Positions 48,677-58,379 of a stretch of DNA of 64,000 nucleotides are shown piece after piece. Location of the stretch: positions 38,215 through 102,214 of the forward strand of contig NZ_BCQB01000005.1 of NCBI RefSeq assembly GCF_001544215.1, read 5' to 3'. The notes below the pieces were generated by a model that saw nothing but the letters and a program-made list of their open reading frames with translations, searched no databases and had not been told where the DNA came from. The position numbers were made by a program, and so were the translations under genes. Each line of letters opens with the position of its first letter. The first letter of the stretch is position 1. Source of the DNA: Enterococcus durans NBRC 100479 = LMG 10746 (lineage in GTDB: Bacteria > Bacillota > Bacilli > Lactobacillales > Enterococcaceae).

Positions 48677-50194
48677 TTACCCTTCATCCTCCGCTAATAT
48701 CAGTGGCTCAACATCTGGAAATGTTGCTAATTCTCGCGAGAGCACTTGTAACGCTGTGCTATTTTTTCCCTTTATATCATTTTCAATTTGTAAAACTAAT
48801 AGAGGTTCATGGAGACTTGGACGAAGTAAGAACCAACCGTCGCCATAAACTCCTTTCAAATCATAACGAATGCCTTCTTGATTTTCTGGCTGTAATTTCA
48901 TTCCCGGATATTTTTTTAATGCATCGGACAAGCGCTGAATGATTTCTTTTCCTCTTTGTTGTGGATGATCGCTAGTCAACCCTAAGCGAATTTCTTGCAC
49001 TTCAACCGGTTGCCTTAATCCTTGAATGATTGCTTCTAATGTCAACTGCTCCTCTTTTAATCTTGGGAGAAGCATCAATATTTTGGCGATCACGTAGGCA
49101 CCATCATCTAAAAAATAATTTTCTTTAAACGCCGCATGTCCACTTGTTTCAATGGCTAACTGTGCATCGACACCTGATTCATTTAATGCCAACGCTCTGT
49201 TGATAACATTTCGATAGCCTGAGATATAGCGATCTTGTTTTCCCCCTTTTGATTCGATAAATGCTTGTAAATGTGTCGATGTTGGAGAATTTGTCACTAT
49301 CGTCGCTCCTGGATGCTCATTCAAGACAATCATACTTAATAAGGCAATCAAATTATTTCGATTGATCACTTGGCCATTCCCGCTCACTACTGCTGAACGA
49401 TCCACATCTGTATCAAAGATCACACCTAGATCCGCTTTATTTGCCAGTACCGCTTTTTTGATACTAACCATTGCTTCTTGATTATCAGGATTAGGGATAT
49501 GATTTGGAAAATGACCATCTGGCTCTAAGAACTGCGAACCAGTCGTATCCGCACCCAATTCTTCAAGAACAAGCTCAGCGAAAAAACCACCTGACCCATT
49601 CCCAGCATCCACAATGATTTTCCAACCGGCTAATGGTTTTTCATTTGTCGTTCCGATACCGTTTCTGATTTTCTGGACTAGATCTTTGGCATAGATAGTT
49701 ACTAAATCTGCTTTACGTACCGTTCCTGTATATCCATTTTTATTCTTTTCAGTGGCTTTTGTCAATATGAAGGCGATATCTTCTTTTTCGGCTCCACCTT
49801 GCATTGTAAAAAATTTCATACCATTGAAGTAAAAAGGTAAATGACTTGCCGTCAACATGACACTCGCATCACACTGGAATTGTGAGAACTGAGTTGCCAT
49901 GAACATGGCAGGAGTAGTGGCTAAGTCAAAGTCGATGACATTGACTCCCTGATCGACTAGTCCTTTAATCAACGCTTCCTTTAATAGTGGTCCACTGATT
50001 CTGCTGTCACGCCCAATGCCGACAGTCAACTTTCCATCTTGATACTTTCGTCCATTTGCTTTTTTTAGCCAGGTAACAAATCCACAACTGATTTTTTCCA
50101 TCTCTTTCGCTGTTAGATTTGCATCAAATTCCTCTGTTGAAATAGCAATCCCTCGAATATCCGAACCATTCTGTAGCGCTTTCATAAAAGACAT
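48677..50194 (-). CDS. Alpha-D-phosphohexomutase (phosphomanno/phosphoglucomutase family)
   Basis: A 505-residue enzyme. The phosphoserine loop is TASHLPFYFNGMKFF (family TASHNP, here SHLP), the metal loop DTDVDRSAV, the sugar loop ETSGHAAF and the C-terminal phosphate-binding loop RPSLHEP. These are family motifs, with Leu instead of the usual Asn after SH. Which hexose phosphate is used cannot be told. It is preceded on the same strand by an ArgR-family gene (16 bp) and followed by a small membrane protein gene. RBS ggagga. Confidence 0.88.
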   Translation of the reverse strand: MSFMKALQNGSDIRGIAISTEEFDANLTAKEMEKISCGFVTWLKKANGRKYQDGKLTVGIGRDSRISGPLLKEALIKGLVDQGVNVIDFDLATTPAMFMATQFSQFQCDASVMLTASHLPFYFNGMKFFTMQGGAEKEDIAFILTKATEKNKNGYTGTVRKADLVTIYAKDLVQKIRNGIGTTNEKPLAGWKIIVDAGNGSGGFFAELVLEELGADTTGSQFLEPDGHFPNHIPNPDNQEAMVSIKKAVLANKADLGVIFDTDVDRSAVVSGNGQVINRNNLIALLSMIVLNEHPGATIVTNSPTSTHLQAFIESKGGKQDRYISGYRNVINRALALNESGVDAQLAIETSGHAAFKENYFLDDGAYVIAKILMLLPRLKEEQLTLEAIIQGLRQPVEVQEIRLGLTSDHPQQRGKEIIQRLSDALKKYPGMKLQPENQEGIRYDLKGVYGDGWFLLRPSLHEPLLVLQIENDIKGKNSTALQVLSRELATFPDVEPLILAEDEG

Positions 50195-50210
50195 TTCGTA
50201 TCTTCCTCCT

Positions 50211-50666
50211 TTATTCTCTCATTTTTTCTAACTTTTCTGCAAATGCTTGTGCATCTTCTTCAGAGCGACAAATCACGATAAATGTGTCTACACCGGCGAT
50301 CGTTGCAGAAACTTCTGGGTAGGCTGCTTCATCTAACCAATTCGTTACGACATCTGCGCCATCTTTTTCGGTTAACACGACAATCATGAATTGTACGATT
50401 TGAATTTTTAACACTTCTCTTTTGACAGCTGATTTTAGTCGTTCTTCATTCAATGTTTCAGATGGTTGACTAAATAATGCATACCGTACTTGCTTATTCT
50501 CATCATGGGATTTCACCAGCTTCATTTCTCGAATATCGCGGGAAATCGTCGCTTGAGTTGCTTTAACACCAACTTCTTGTAATTTAGCTAAAAGTTCTTC
50601 TTGGGTACTGACTGGTTGTTCCGTAATGATTCTGCGAATCAATGATTGTCGTTGGATTTTTTTCAT
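50211..50666 (-). CDS. argR: ArgR-family transcriptional regulator
   Basis: A 151-residue arginine repressor type. Start at the ATG at 50666 (MKKIQRQSLIRRII), with gagaggtg upstream; the GTG at 50675 is too close to it. N-terminal winged helix (VKATQATISRDIREMKLVK) and C-terminal oligomerisation/arginine-binding domain with the block ATIAGVDTFIVIC. It controls arginine synthesis or catabolism; enterococci carry several paralogues and the target here is not evident. The neighbouring phosphohexomutase gene may be only co-transcribed. Confidence 0.9.
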   Translation of the reverse strand: MKKIQRQSLIRRIITEQPVSTQEELLAKLQEVGVKATQATISRDIREMKLVKSHDENKQVRYALFSQPSETLNEERLKSAVKREVLKIQIVQFMIVVLTEKDGADVVTNWLDEAAYPEVSATIAGVDTFIVICRSEEDAQAFAEKLEKMRE

Positions 50667-50751
50667 ACTGGACACCTCTCGTCTTTATTATAGCAAAAAA
50701 AAACTGATTTTTTTGTTCTTTTTAGTATTTTTTACTTTTATTTTCTATGAA

Positions 50752-51384
50752 TCAACGAATCGATTTTGGAGCAATCGACACACGTAAAATCGTCTTCATT
50801 TTTTCTGGATTTGCTCTACGTGGATCACTCATATAGATTTCTTTATGCTCTTTAGACGTCCGTTCATAGCCTTCTTTTTGAATAAAATCAGCCAACTTTT
50901 TAAATGTTGCGGGTTCATCATCATATGGACCGATGTGTACCATTTGCGCAGTCAATCCCTCTTCGATTGTTACAAACTGCAATTGGTCTATCAGCTCGGA
51001 CGGTAGTTTATGCGCACTTTGGACAAGAGCCTCCTGTGCCACTTCTTTGGTTACAAAACCAGGTTGTTTGATCATTAATTGATAAGCAAAATGCTTTTTT
51101 TGCATTACTTTTTCGTTGAGGTACTTCTCTTGTATTCCCCATAGACCTTCTAGCGGATACACCGTGTAAGGTTGAAAGTTTGGAATAACCCAATCTTTCT
51201 TTGGTGACATCCGAATAGCATAACTCCATGCGTAAAGAGAAGCAACACGTCGCTGGAAATCTTCATCATTTGGGTCACCGACCCCATTGATACTAAAAAA
51301 ATGCTGCTCAGGTAATACTAAGATCTGTGGTCTTTTCTTTATACTATAACCAGGCTCACTTTTTTTCCAATCGATTTTTTCCAT
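50752..51384 (-). CDS. GyrI-like small-molecule-binding protein
   Basis: A 210-residue protein of the GyrI-like (SHV2/AraC effector-binding) fold: paired segments HFFSINGVGDPND and TAQMVHIGPYDDE are the usual start of each half, and a closing strand KTILRVSI. The N-terminus (DWKKSEPGYSIKKRP) is that of the YdeI/YbgA-type stand-alone subgroup. It has no DNA-binding domain. It is divergent from the DHA2 efflux gene, so sensing or binding of a drug is a plausible joint role, but this is inference. Confidence 0.8.
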   Translation of the reverse strand: MEKIDWKKSEPGYSIKKRPQILVLPEQHFFSINGVGDPNDEDFQRRVASLYAWSYAIRMSPKKDWVIPNFQPYTVYPLEGLWGIQEKYLNEKVMQKKHFAYQLMIKQPGFVTKEVAQEALVQSAHKLPSELIDQLQFVTIEEGLTAQMVHIGPYDDEPATFKKLADFIQKEGYERTSKEHKEIYMSDPRRANPEKMKTILRVSIAPKSIR

Positions 51385-51451
51385 TCCGTCCTCCTGTTAT
51401 CTATCCATTCCATACTATCATAACTCTTTTACTCAGACTTGGCTAACGTTG

Positions 51452-51481
51452 TTGACACTAATTTTCATTCTATGCTAGAAT
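51452..51481 (+). promoter_or_regulatory. Sigma-A promoter of the DHA2 efflux gene
   Basis: TTGACA (51452-51457) and TAGAAT (51476-51481) are 18 bases apart. Expected transcription start is near 51488, which puts the first in-frame ATG (51482) outside the transcript and supports the later start at 51602. Confidence 0.75.
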
Positions 51482-51508
51482 ATGCGATGTAAACAAATCG
51501 TACAGATA

Positions 51509-51576
51509 ACACGTCACTGGCGTGTCGAGAGAGAGGCGATTTCTATTTTTTTAAATAGAAATCACTCTCTTTTTTT
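51509..51576 (+). promoter_or_regulatory. Leader with two hairpins, the second an intrinsic terminator (attenuator)
   Basis: Within the 110-base leader, acacg/cgtgt (51509-51525) forms a small hairpin, followed by a strong terminator: agagag plus gatttctattt (51530-51548) pairs with aaatagaaatc plus ctctct (51553-51570), then a six-T run at 51571-51576. Full-length transcription needs readthrough, which is the layout of drug-inducible efflux genes. A ten-codon frame beginning GTG near 51522 overlaps the stem, but has no ribosome site. Confidence 0.75.
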
Positions 51577-51601
51577 ACGAAATTTTTTTGAGGTGAACAC
51601 G

Positions 51602-52975
51602 ATGACAAAACAAAAACATATTTTATTAATACCTGCGGTGATCGCTACAGGTATGATGTCCTTTGCCGGAGTGTTGATTGAAACGGCAATGAACGTAACC
51701 TTTCCAACTTTGATCAACCAATTTCAATTAACTACAGCACAGGTCCAATGGGTTACGACTATCTATTTATTGATGATCTCGATCATCGTCCCCCTGTCGA
51801 CTTATCTTACTAAAAATTTTAGTATACGCAGTCTTTTTCTACTGTCCAATCTACTGTTTTTAGCTGGAATTATCGTTGACTTCTTTTCTCCAACTTTTTT
51901 GATTTTACTCCTTGGTCGACTTCTGCAAGGAGCGGCGACAGGAATCGCATTACCTTTGATGTTCCATATTATTTTAACTTTTGCTCCGATGAATCGACGT
52001 GGCGCAATGATGGGAGTCGGGACTTTGACTACCGCTATTGCTCCTGCAATCGGACCGACTTACGGTGGTATTTTAACTTCGAATTTTACTTGGAATCACA
52101 TTTTTCTTTTTCTCATTCCCGTATTACTGCTTTCATTAGTCATTGGGTTAGTTGCTATCCCTACTATTCCAGTTAAAAAGAGTGGCCGTTTAGACCTATC
52201 AAGCGTCTTAGGTTTATGTCTCCTTTTTAGCGGAAGTTTGACTTTCTTGAGTATGTTAGGCACAACGGTGGGTTGGCTTGCGTTAGTTATCGCTATCATT
52301 GGCTGTTTCATTTTTTATCGACGCACTCAAAAAGCAGCATACCCTTTGATCCAATTGACTATTTTTCACAATAAAACCTTTCGTTTATTTTTGTTTAGTT
52401 TTTTGATTTATCAGTTCTTATTGTTGGGTATTTCCTTTGTCCTACCTAATTTTATACAGATCGTTCAGGGAAGTAGTCCATTCATCGCTGGCATCGCTAT
52501 GCTTCCAGGCGCAGCTGTAGGAGCTTTGTTATCGCCTTTTTCTGGAAAATTACTAGATCAGTACGGACCAAAAAAACCGATTCTAGCTGGGTTGCTCCTT
52601 GCGCTTATCGGTTGGTCTGCACTTGTTCTTCTCATCGGACATGTTTCTCTGCTATTCTTGGTTCTTTGCCATGTGATCTATATGGTGGGTATCGGCTTAT
52701 CTTACAGTAATATGATGACTACCGGGATGAATGCGTTGCAGGCAGATGCACAAAGTGATGGGAATGCTGTATTCAACACCTTACAACAATTTTCTGGAGC
52801 TGTTGCAACTTCTCTAGTAGCGATTATTATCAATCTTATCCAAGACCATACAACATTAAACTACCGAGATGCTACTACCTTAGGATCAAAAGTTGCTTTA
52901 GGCGTATTGCTTTTCTTACTGATAATCAGCTTTATCCAGTTCATCCAGTATAGTTTAGCAAAAAAGAAAGCATGA
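51602..52975 (+). CDS. MFS drug efflux transporter, DHA2 (14-helix) family
   Basis: I start at the ATG at 51602 (MTKQKHILLIPAVIA), with gaggtg 8 bases upstream, giving 457 residues. About fourteen hydrophobic helices; motif A-like segment LGRLLQGAATGIALPL and motif C-like GTLTTAIAPAIGPTYGG in helix 5 mark the DHA2 (EmrB/LmrB/Lde) antiporters. The helix-1 region carries the ETAMNVTFPTLI pattern. Expression is probably induced through the attenuator in the leader. Divergent from a GyrI-like protein gene. Substrate unknown. Confidence 0.9.
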   Translation: MTKQKHILLIPAVIATGMMSFAGVLIETAMNVTFPTLINQFQLTTAQVQWVTTIYLLMISIIVPLSTYLTKNFSIRSLFLLSNLLFLAGIIVDFFSPTFLILLLGRLLQGAATGIALPLMFHIILTFAPMNRRGAMMGVGTLTTAIAPAIGPTYGGILTSNFTWNHIFLFLIPVLLLSLVIGLVAIPTIPVKKSGRLDLSSVLGLCLLFSGSLTFLSMLGTTVGWLALVIAIIGCFIFYRRTQKAAYPLIQLTIFHNKTFRLFLFSFLIYQFLLLGISFVLPNFIQIVQGSSPFIAGIAMLPGAAVGALLSPFSGKLLDQYGPKKPILAGLLLALIGWSALVLLIGHVSLLFLVLCHVIYMVGIGLSYSNMMTTGMNALQADAQSDGNAVFNTLQQFSGAVATSLVAIIINLIQDHTTLNYRDATTLGSKVALGVLLFLLIISFIQFIQYSLAKKKA

Positions 52976-53154
52976 TTTCTCTGTAAACTATTTCCCAGCA
53001 GTTTCTTACCTAGACGAGTACTTTTTCTCTAATCAACACTTCAGTCGTCTTAATATAAAGCACACACTGTTTCTAATAAGGAGGAACTGTCTCAACACTT
53101 TCTTGATCGACGAGTTTATGGGAAAATAGAGACTGAAAAAAGGAGGCTTTCTTT

Positions 53155-54264
53155 ATGGAAAAAATTGCCATTATCGGTGGTGGGATCATTGGAATGACTT
53201 TAGCCAATTATCTTGATACAACAAAGTTTGAGATCGTACTTTACGATCATGGAGTAGGTCAAGCAACAAAAGCTAGCGCCGGGATCATTTCTCCTTGGCT
53301 CTCCAAAAGAAGAAACAAGAAATGGTATCATTTAGCAAAAGACGGCGCCGCTTTTTTCCCGAAATTAGTTCAAGATTTTTCACTTGGTCAATCGATCTAT
53401 GCGCAGTCTGGTACCATCATACTCCGTAAAACGGAACAATTAGCCGAACTAGCTGATTTGGCCGAAGAAAGAAAAAAAGAGGCACCAGAAATCGGCAAGA
53501 TTCGTTTACTGAAACCTGAGGAAACATCTGCACTTCTTCCTCTATTGAAGCGAATGCCCGCTTTGTATATCAGCGGTGGTGGAAAACTTGATGGAAAAAC
53601 ATTTTTAAATGAATTGTCTAAAAGACTTACTCATAAAGGGATCAAACAACTCCATGAAAAAGCGCACTTAAAGAGAGCTCAGGATGATTGGGTGATCGAA
53701 AGTGAGTCAGGAAAACAGAACTTCGACCGAGTGATCTTATCACCAGGACCTGCATTAAAAGCCTTATTGGCTCCTTTAGGTTATCAGACAGATATTCGGC
53801 CGCAAAAAGGACAACTTGTGGTATTTGATACAGCTTCTTCCCAGAGCCAGGATTGGCCTGTCGCGATGTTGGATGGAGAAGCGGATTTGATCCCCTTTAC
53901 TGATGGAAAAATTTTATTAGGCGCTACCCACGAAAATACTGATGGTTGGGACTTGACCCCTACTGAAGAGGCTTATCGACAATTGAGTGAAAATGCTGCT
54001 AGTTTTTTGGAAGAACCACAAAAACTTTTTGCTCAATCACATCATCTCCAAGTGGGTACTCGTGCTCATACATCTGACTTTGCTCCATTCTTTGGTCCAT
54101 TGCCAGATGATCCAGGACTCCTTGTTGCTAGCGGTCTCGGCTCATCTGGATTAACGACAGGACCCTTTATTGGTTATCTTTTAGCTATGTATCTGAACAC
54201 TGGCTCTTGGCAAGGGGCTGATTATCAAAAGGAAATCCATACTTATATAAAGAACAATCAATAA
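53155..54264 (+). CDS. FAD-dependent amino-acid oxidoreductase (DAO/DadA family)
   Basis: A 369-residue flavoprotein. N-terminal dinucleotide-binding motif IIGGGIIGMTLANYL, the DAO-type GQATKASAGIISPWLSKR loop, and the C-terminal block VASGLGSSGLTTGPFIGY that closes the FAD site. It probably oxidises a D-amino acid, glycine or a related amine; the exact substrate cannot be read. RBS aaaggagg before the ATG; single gene followed by a strong terminator. 180 bp separate it from the efflux gene upstream. Confidence 0.88.
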   Translation: MEKIAIIGGGIIGMTLANYLDTTKFEIVLYDHGVGQATKASAGIISPWLSKRRNKKWYHLAKDGAAFFPKLVQDFSLGQSIYAQSGTIILRKTEQLAELADLAEERKKEAPEIGKIRLLKPEETSALLPLLKRMPALYISGGGKLDGKTFLNELSKRLTHKGIKQLHEKAHLKRAQDDWVIESESGKQNFDRVILSPGPALKALLAPLGYQTDIRPQKGQLVVFDTASSQSQDWPVAMLDGEADLIPFTDGKILLGATHENTDGWDLTPTEEAYRQLSENAASFLEEPQKLFAQSHHLQVGTRAHTSDFAPFFGPLPDDPGLLVASGLGSSGLTTGPFIGYLLAMYLNTGSWQGADYQKEIHTYIKNNQ

Positions 54265-54319
54265 AAAGCCGAAATACCCAGAAATAGTGTCATTATTTCT
54301 GGGTATCTCGGCTTTTTAT
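54263..54319. terminator. Bidirectional terminator between the oxidoreductase and PEPCK genes
   Basis: Stem aaagccgaaatacccagaaat / atttctgggtatctcggcttt with a short loop and A/T runs on both sides, between convergent genes. Confidence 0.85.
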
Positions 54320-54359
54320 TATAGCTTATCTATCCTACTGAATAAATCAAATCCAAGTG

Positions 54360-55997
54360 CTACTTTGCTAATTGAATAATCAATTGCTCAATACTTTCTG
54401 CTGCTTCTTTTGGCAACGAATGATAGGCATTTAATGAGCGAATATATTGTGTGCGTATCCGTAAACGTTCCTGCAATAGTTGTCTATATGCTCTATCATC
54501 AAAAGGCACTTCCATTCCTTCAATCGACAAGTAAGAAATTCTAGGTAGCATACCAAATGGAATAAACTTCCCAGTTTCGCGAACAATTTTCTCGATACTC
54601 CCTAAGGTGATTGCTGGTGTTACTTTTTTTCCATTATAATTTCCTGTATTCAATACATAGCATTTGGTATGACCTGATTCAAAAAGCGTTCGAAATGCCT
54701 GATAGTCTTCGCCTAATGGATAGGCACGGAAGGGATTTGCAAAAGGTTCTATAATTAGTTGGTTGGTGTCACCGTTTGTCACATTTTCGGCACTCGAACG
54801 TTTCGTAGCTAATGTCGCTCCAAAAGCGGTAGCTAATGTAGGATCATCGATTCTTAAAACGGGTGGTAAAGAGTCATCTTTCATGATCCAAAAAACAGCG
54901 TCTATCGGTTCAGCCAAATGGTCTACGCGATTTGGAGTGACGAAACGAGATTTCACTGTCCGACCATTTCCATTACGAATATCTTGTGTGATGATTATTT
55001 TTTCTTGCATTTCATTCGTTGTCACTCCAACATTTTGACAAGTAAGAAAATAGGCAATGGTAGGATCATCGGAAGAATAATCTTGTGTTTTATCAAAATA
55101 GGAGGGTTCCAACGCAGTTGTCGAACCTTTTTTTCGAGAAATAATAAACGCATCATCATGAAGGATCGTTACGGGTAGATCTTCTGCATGTTTCGCTAAT
55201 GTAATCGTGGATTTTCCAGAGCCAGATAAGCCAAAAACAGCCATCGTATAAGTTCTATCATCTAAAGAATATTGCTTCATTCCCCCATGGCAAGCAACAA
55301 ATCCATTTCTGTTTGCCATCGCCCACGCTAGCGTCAATGTAGCTTTCTTCAGCTCCCCAAAATAGCGCAACCCTAAGACAGCTGCCACGTTATGATGAGG
55401 ATCAAACAATACTAAGCCATCAGGATGCTCGCTGTCTGTCCAATAGGGATCACAAAAAATATAAAGGTCCCCTTCATCATAAACAGTGGAGTTTTGATAG
55501 ACTTTTTCAATCTCATCCGTAGCAAATTGAAAATTCAACAGATAAGAATAGAGATTGTTCTCGAACCCTTCAGGAATCAGTAAGTGTGACTTGACTGAAA
55601 ACTCATTGTCCAACCCAACGATTACTTCACCATGATAAAATGCTCTCTTTCTACTTTGATAAACAGCTTCACGTAAAATACCTTCATATTTCTTTTGATC
55701 AATTGTCAGTTCTCCGATAACTCGTCTTGCTGATGCTGTTCGCCCTACGACCTTACCGTCATTGAACACTAGTATTTTTGCATCTTGTGGTAACTTAAAT
55801 TCTTCAGCATGCATGATTGGTAGATCTGTGACAATCGTTCCTGGGCTTTCTTTTGCTAACTGATAAGCGGTCTGCAAATTGGGGATCCGCTCGACATTGT
55901 TTCCATAGAACGCCGTCTCAATTATGGTACGAATACCTGATAGCAGTGGATTCTCAGGTTCTATATCTTTTGCCTGTAAAAATGATTTTGTACTCAT
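54360..55997 (-). CDS. pckA: Phosphoenolpyruvate carboxykinase (ATP) family protein
   Basis: A 545-residue protein with the ATP-type PEPCK kinase loop in FGLSGSGKSTITLA (Lys and Ser/Thr of the P-loop), the metal Asp-Asp in LHDDAFIIS, and the upstream VACHGGMKQYSLDDRTYTM strand. It would link oxaloacetate and PEP. Several blocks look diverged from E. coli PckA (for example HDDAF in place of DDEHGW), so activity or even reaction direction is uncertain; the gene is present alone, with RBS gaggtga. It is convergent with the oxidoreductase gene. Confidence 0.8.
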   Translation of the reverse strand: MSTKSFLQAKDIEPENPLLSGIRTIIETAFYGNNVERIPNLQTAYQLAKESPGTIVTDLPIMHAEEFKLPQDAKILVFNDGKVVGRTASARRVIGELTIDQKKYEGILREAVYQSRKRAFYHGEVIVGLDNEFSVKSHLLIPEGFENNLYSYLLNFQFATDEIEKVYQNSTVYDEGDLYIFCDPYWTDSEHPDGLVLFDPHHNVAAVLGLRYFGELKKATLTLAWAMANRNGFVACHGGMKQYSLDDRTYTMAVFGLSGSGKSTITLAKHAEDLPVTILHDDAFIISRKKGSTTALEPSYFDKTQDYSSDDPTIAYFLTCQNVGVTTNEMQEKIIITQDIRNGNGRTVKSRFVTPNRVDHLAEPIDAVFWIMKDDSLPPVLRIDDPTLATAFGATLATKRSSAENVTNGDTNQLIIEPFANPFRAYPLGEDYQAFRTLFESGHTKCYVLNTGNYNGKKVTPAITLGSIEKIVRETGKFIPFGMLPRISYLSIEGMEVPFDDRAYRQLLQERLRIRTQYIRSLNAYHSLPKEAAESIEQLIIQLAK

Positions 55998-56116
55998 CCT
56001 ATCACCTCGTTTATGCTTTTCGGATTAAAGCGTTTTCTTAATTATAACGTAACTTCTTCCTTTCTTACCAATCATTTCCTGTTTTGGGTGTTCTAACAGT
56101 GTTCTATTACAAAAAA

Positions 56117-56147
56117 ACCAAGAAATCGCTGTAACGATTTCTTGGTT
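56117..56147 (-). terminator. Terminator of the LysM protein gene
   Basis: Perfect 13-bp stem aaccaagaaatcg / cgatttcttggtt around a five-base loop, with a U run on the minus strand (A-run at 56111-56117). Confidence 0.85.
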
Positions 56148-56182
56148 CATCTAATTATTTATTATTATTTGCTAGACTCGAC

Positions 56183-56800
56183 TTAGTACCAGCCGTTTGC
56201 TAACCAGAATGCTTGTGCAGCATCCCATGAACCATAACGTGAAGTAACGTATTGGTCAGCTACACGTTCTTGGTTTTCAGCAGAGTAGTCACCATTCAAG
56301 TATGATGCATCTAATTGGTAACGTCCGATATAACGGCCGTTAGTTGCTGTATAAGAACCGCCTGATTCTTTATTGGCAATCCATTCTTTTGAAGAACTTG
56401 TATTGCTTGGAGTTGTTGCTGTTGCAGCAGCGGGAGCAGCAGGTGCTACTTCAACTGTTTCAACTGGTGCAACGTATGTATATTCTTGCGTTGCTGTTTC
56501 AGTTGTCGCTGGAGCTTCTACTTTTGGTGTTGCTTCAGTTTTTGCTGAAGAATCGCTAGAAGTTGGGATCGTTAATTCTTCACCAACGTAAATGCGGTTA
56601 ATGTCTGCAACATTATTTTTTTCAGCAATTGCTTTGATCAATGAATTGTCACCAGCAAATTTTTGTGAAATCTTTGATAGTGAATCACCAGATTGGATTG
56701 TATAGACTTCATCGGCATGCGCATTTGTTGTTCCTACAAACATAGCAGTTGCACCAGCAGCAAAAGTTGTACCTAAAACGATCTTTTTAATTGAGTTCAT
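56183..56800 (-). CDS. Secreted LysM protein with transglycosylase-like C-terminal domain
   Basis: A 205-residue secreted cell-wall protein. Signal peptide 1-29 (AHA-D cut), one LysM module 30-77 (YTIQSGDSLSKISQKFAGD ... RIYVGEELTIP), an Ala/Pro/Thr-rich linker about 80-140, and a C-terminal domain about 140-205 starting EWIANKESGGSYTATNGRYIG, with the Glu in NKESGG as the likely catalytic residue, as in Rpf/IsaA/SceD-type resuscitation and lytic transglycosylase domains. RBS aaaggag. Acts on peptidoglycan outside the cell. Enterococci typically express such proteins strongly. Confidence 0.85.
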   Translation of the reverse strand: MNSIKKIVLGTTFAAGATAMFVGTTNAHADEVYTIQSGDSLSKISQKFAGDNSLIKAIAEKNNVADINRIYVGEELTIPTSSDSSAKTEATPKVEAPATTETATQEYTYVAPVETVEVAPAAPAAATATTPSNTSSSKEWIANKESGGSYTATNGRYIGRYQLDASYLNGDYSAENQERVADQYVTSRYGSWDAAQAFWLANGWY

Positions 56801-57114
56801 ATTTATCTCCTTTATTTTCCCATGTATTTATCAACGTCATTAACTTTATCATCTAAAAATATTTCATAGGTAAAAGAAGTGTGACATTTAATGACAAAAT
56901 CGGCGAATTTTTAATATTTGTAACATAACTCAAAGTAAAAAAAATACAGAATTCTTACAAAAGCCTTATGTATCAAGTGAGGAAACGCTTTTTAACTATT
57001 TCTTAACTTGTTTAGAAAAACTTATGTTTTGTAATATAAGCTCATTTTTAAAGCTTATTTTTTTCCATTTTTCTTTAAATAACTCTCATTTTTTTAAAAA
57101 TTTTACTAAAAATG
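56801..57114. other. AT-rich region upstream of the LysM gene
   Basis: About 310 bp with no supported gene. It must hold the LysM gene promoter (minus strand). Long A/T runs and tgtaac-like elements (near 56930) occur, but no operator can be defined by eye. Confidence 0.5.
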
Positions 57115-57149
57115 CAAAAAATCCAGCAATTGTTACAACAATTACTGGA
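57115..57149 (-). terminator. Terminator of the queG operon
   Basis: Stem tccagcaattgtt / aacaattactgga (one mismatch) followed on the minus strand by a U run, 30 bp after the queG stop codon. Confidence 0.75.
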
Positions 57150-57178
57150 CAAAAATCATGGTTTGTGGAAGAAACCTC

Positions 57179-58354
57179 TTAACTATTTGGTCGTTTTTCT
57201 TTGTTTTTCTTTTGTAACATTGTGATTGCCTGTGCTATTTCTATTGAAACTTCCTCGTTATCTTCTTTTTGATCGACAACTTCTAAAGTTTCTATCCATT
57301 TTTTTGGTTCTTTTCTCCCTAAGCGACCAATTGCCCAAGCTGCCGTTGCACGGATCACAGGTCTAACATCCGTTAAGCATTTCTCGATCTCAGGTAAAGC
57401 AGAAGTATCGCCTAAATTGGCTAAAGCAATGAGGGCATTTCTTTGCAGTGGTTTTTTTCCACGCCACGAACCGGCTAAATGACCAAATTGTGCGTTGAAC
57501 TCCTTATTTGATAATTGGAGCATTGGTTTCAATTTGGGATAAACTTCATCGACTTTTGGTTCCATCTCGTCATGGAAATGGAAATCTTTTCCTCTATTAT
57601 AGGGACAGACGAGTTGGCAAATGTCACAACCATAAATGACATTACGCATTTTCTTCCGATATTCTTCAGGCATTAATCCTTTCGTCTGTGTCTGATACGA
57701 CAAGCACCTTTGAGCATTCATCCGTCCATCACCTAATAATGCTTTCGTCGGACACGCTGCGATACAACGTGTGCAGTCACCACAGCCAAATACACCGGGC
57801 TCATCAGGTTCAAATTGGATATTTGTAACAACTTCTCCAAGATACACAAATGAGCCGTATTCTTCTGTGATCAACAAGCCATTTCTGCCAATAAATCCTA
57901 ATCCAGCACGTTGCGCCACCGCTACATCGATCAATTCTCCTGTATCGACTTGCGGTGCAAATCGCCAAGCATCTTCTTGTTGACATACAGCTGCTCTTGT
58001 TTTGATGAAATCGATCAGTTTATTTAAGCGGTCACGCAAGATATCATGATAATCGACTCCCCATGAGGCACGTGCAAATTGCCCACGTTTTTCATCTTTG
58101 GGTACTTCTTCATGAATTTTTGTAGGATAAGCTAAAGCAATCGAAATGATCGACTGCGGAGATTCAAACGTTTTTTCTATATACAAACGTTCATCAATCA
58201 CTGGATGCTCAAAACCAGAAGTATGTCCCGCTGCTTTCTGTGACTCTAGCGATTCCTTTAGATGGTCAAATGGTTCAGCTGTAGTAAATCCGATTTTATC
58301 GATCCCTAGACGCTTGCTCTCTTCTATGATTTCATCTTTTAATGTTTTTGTCAT
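57179..58354 (-). CDS. queG: Epoxyqueuosine reductase QueG
   Basis: Last step of tRNA queuosine synthesis: cobalamin-dependent reduction of epoxyqueuosine. I start at the ATG at 58354 ([14 protein letters not shown]), with aggtggggg upstream. Two ferredoxin-type clusters are complete ([16 protein letters not shown] and [13 protein letters not shown]), and C-terminal HEAT repeats ([34 protein letters not shown]) bind tRNA. Length 391 fits the HEAT-containing form. It follows a hypothetical gene by 25 bp on the same strand. Confidence 0.93.
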   Translation of the reverse strand: MTKTLKDEIIEESKRLGIDKIGFTTAEPFDHLKESLESQKAAGHTSGFEHPVIDERLYIEKTFESPQSIISIALAYPTKIHEEVPKDEKRGQFARASWGVDYHDILRDRLNKLIDFIKTRAAVCQQEDAWRFAPQVDTGELIDVAVAQRAGLGFIGRNGLLITEEYGSFVYLGEVVTNIQFEPDEPGVFGCGDCTRCIAACPTKALLGDGRMNAQRCLSYQTQTKGLMPEEYRKKMRNVIYGCDICQLVCPYNRGKDFHFHDEMEPKVDEVYPKLKPMLQLSNKEFNAQFGHLAGSWRGKKPLQRNALIALANLGDTSALPEIEKCLTDVRPVIRATAAWAIGRLGRKEPKKWIETLEVVDQKEDNEEVSIEIAQAITMLQKKNKEKRPNS

Positions 58355-58379
58355 TTCCCCCACCTATCTATCATGACCG

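Noticed and set aside
51482..51601. N-terminal extension of the DHA2 transporter
   Set aside because: The ATG at 51482 overlaps the -10 box and would not be in the transcript; the extension also crosses the terminator.
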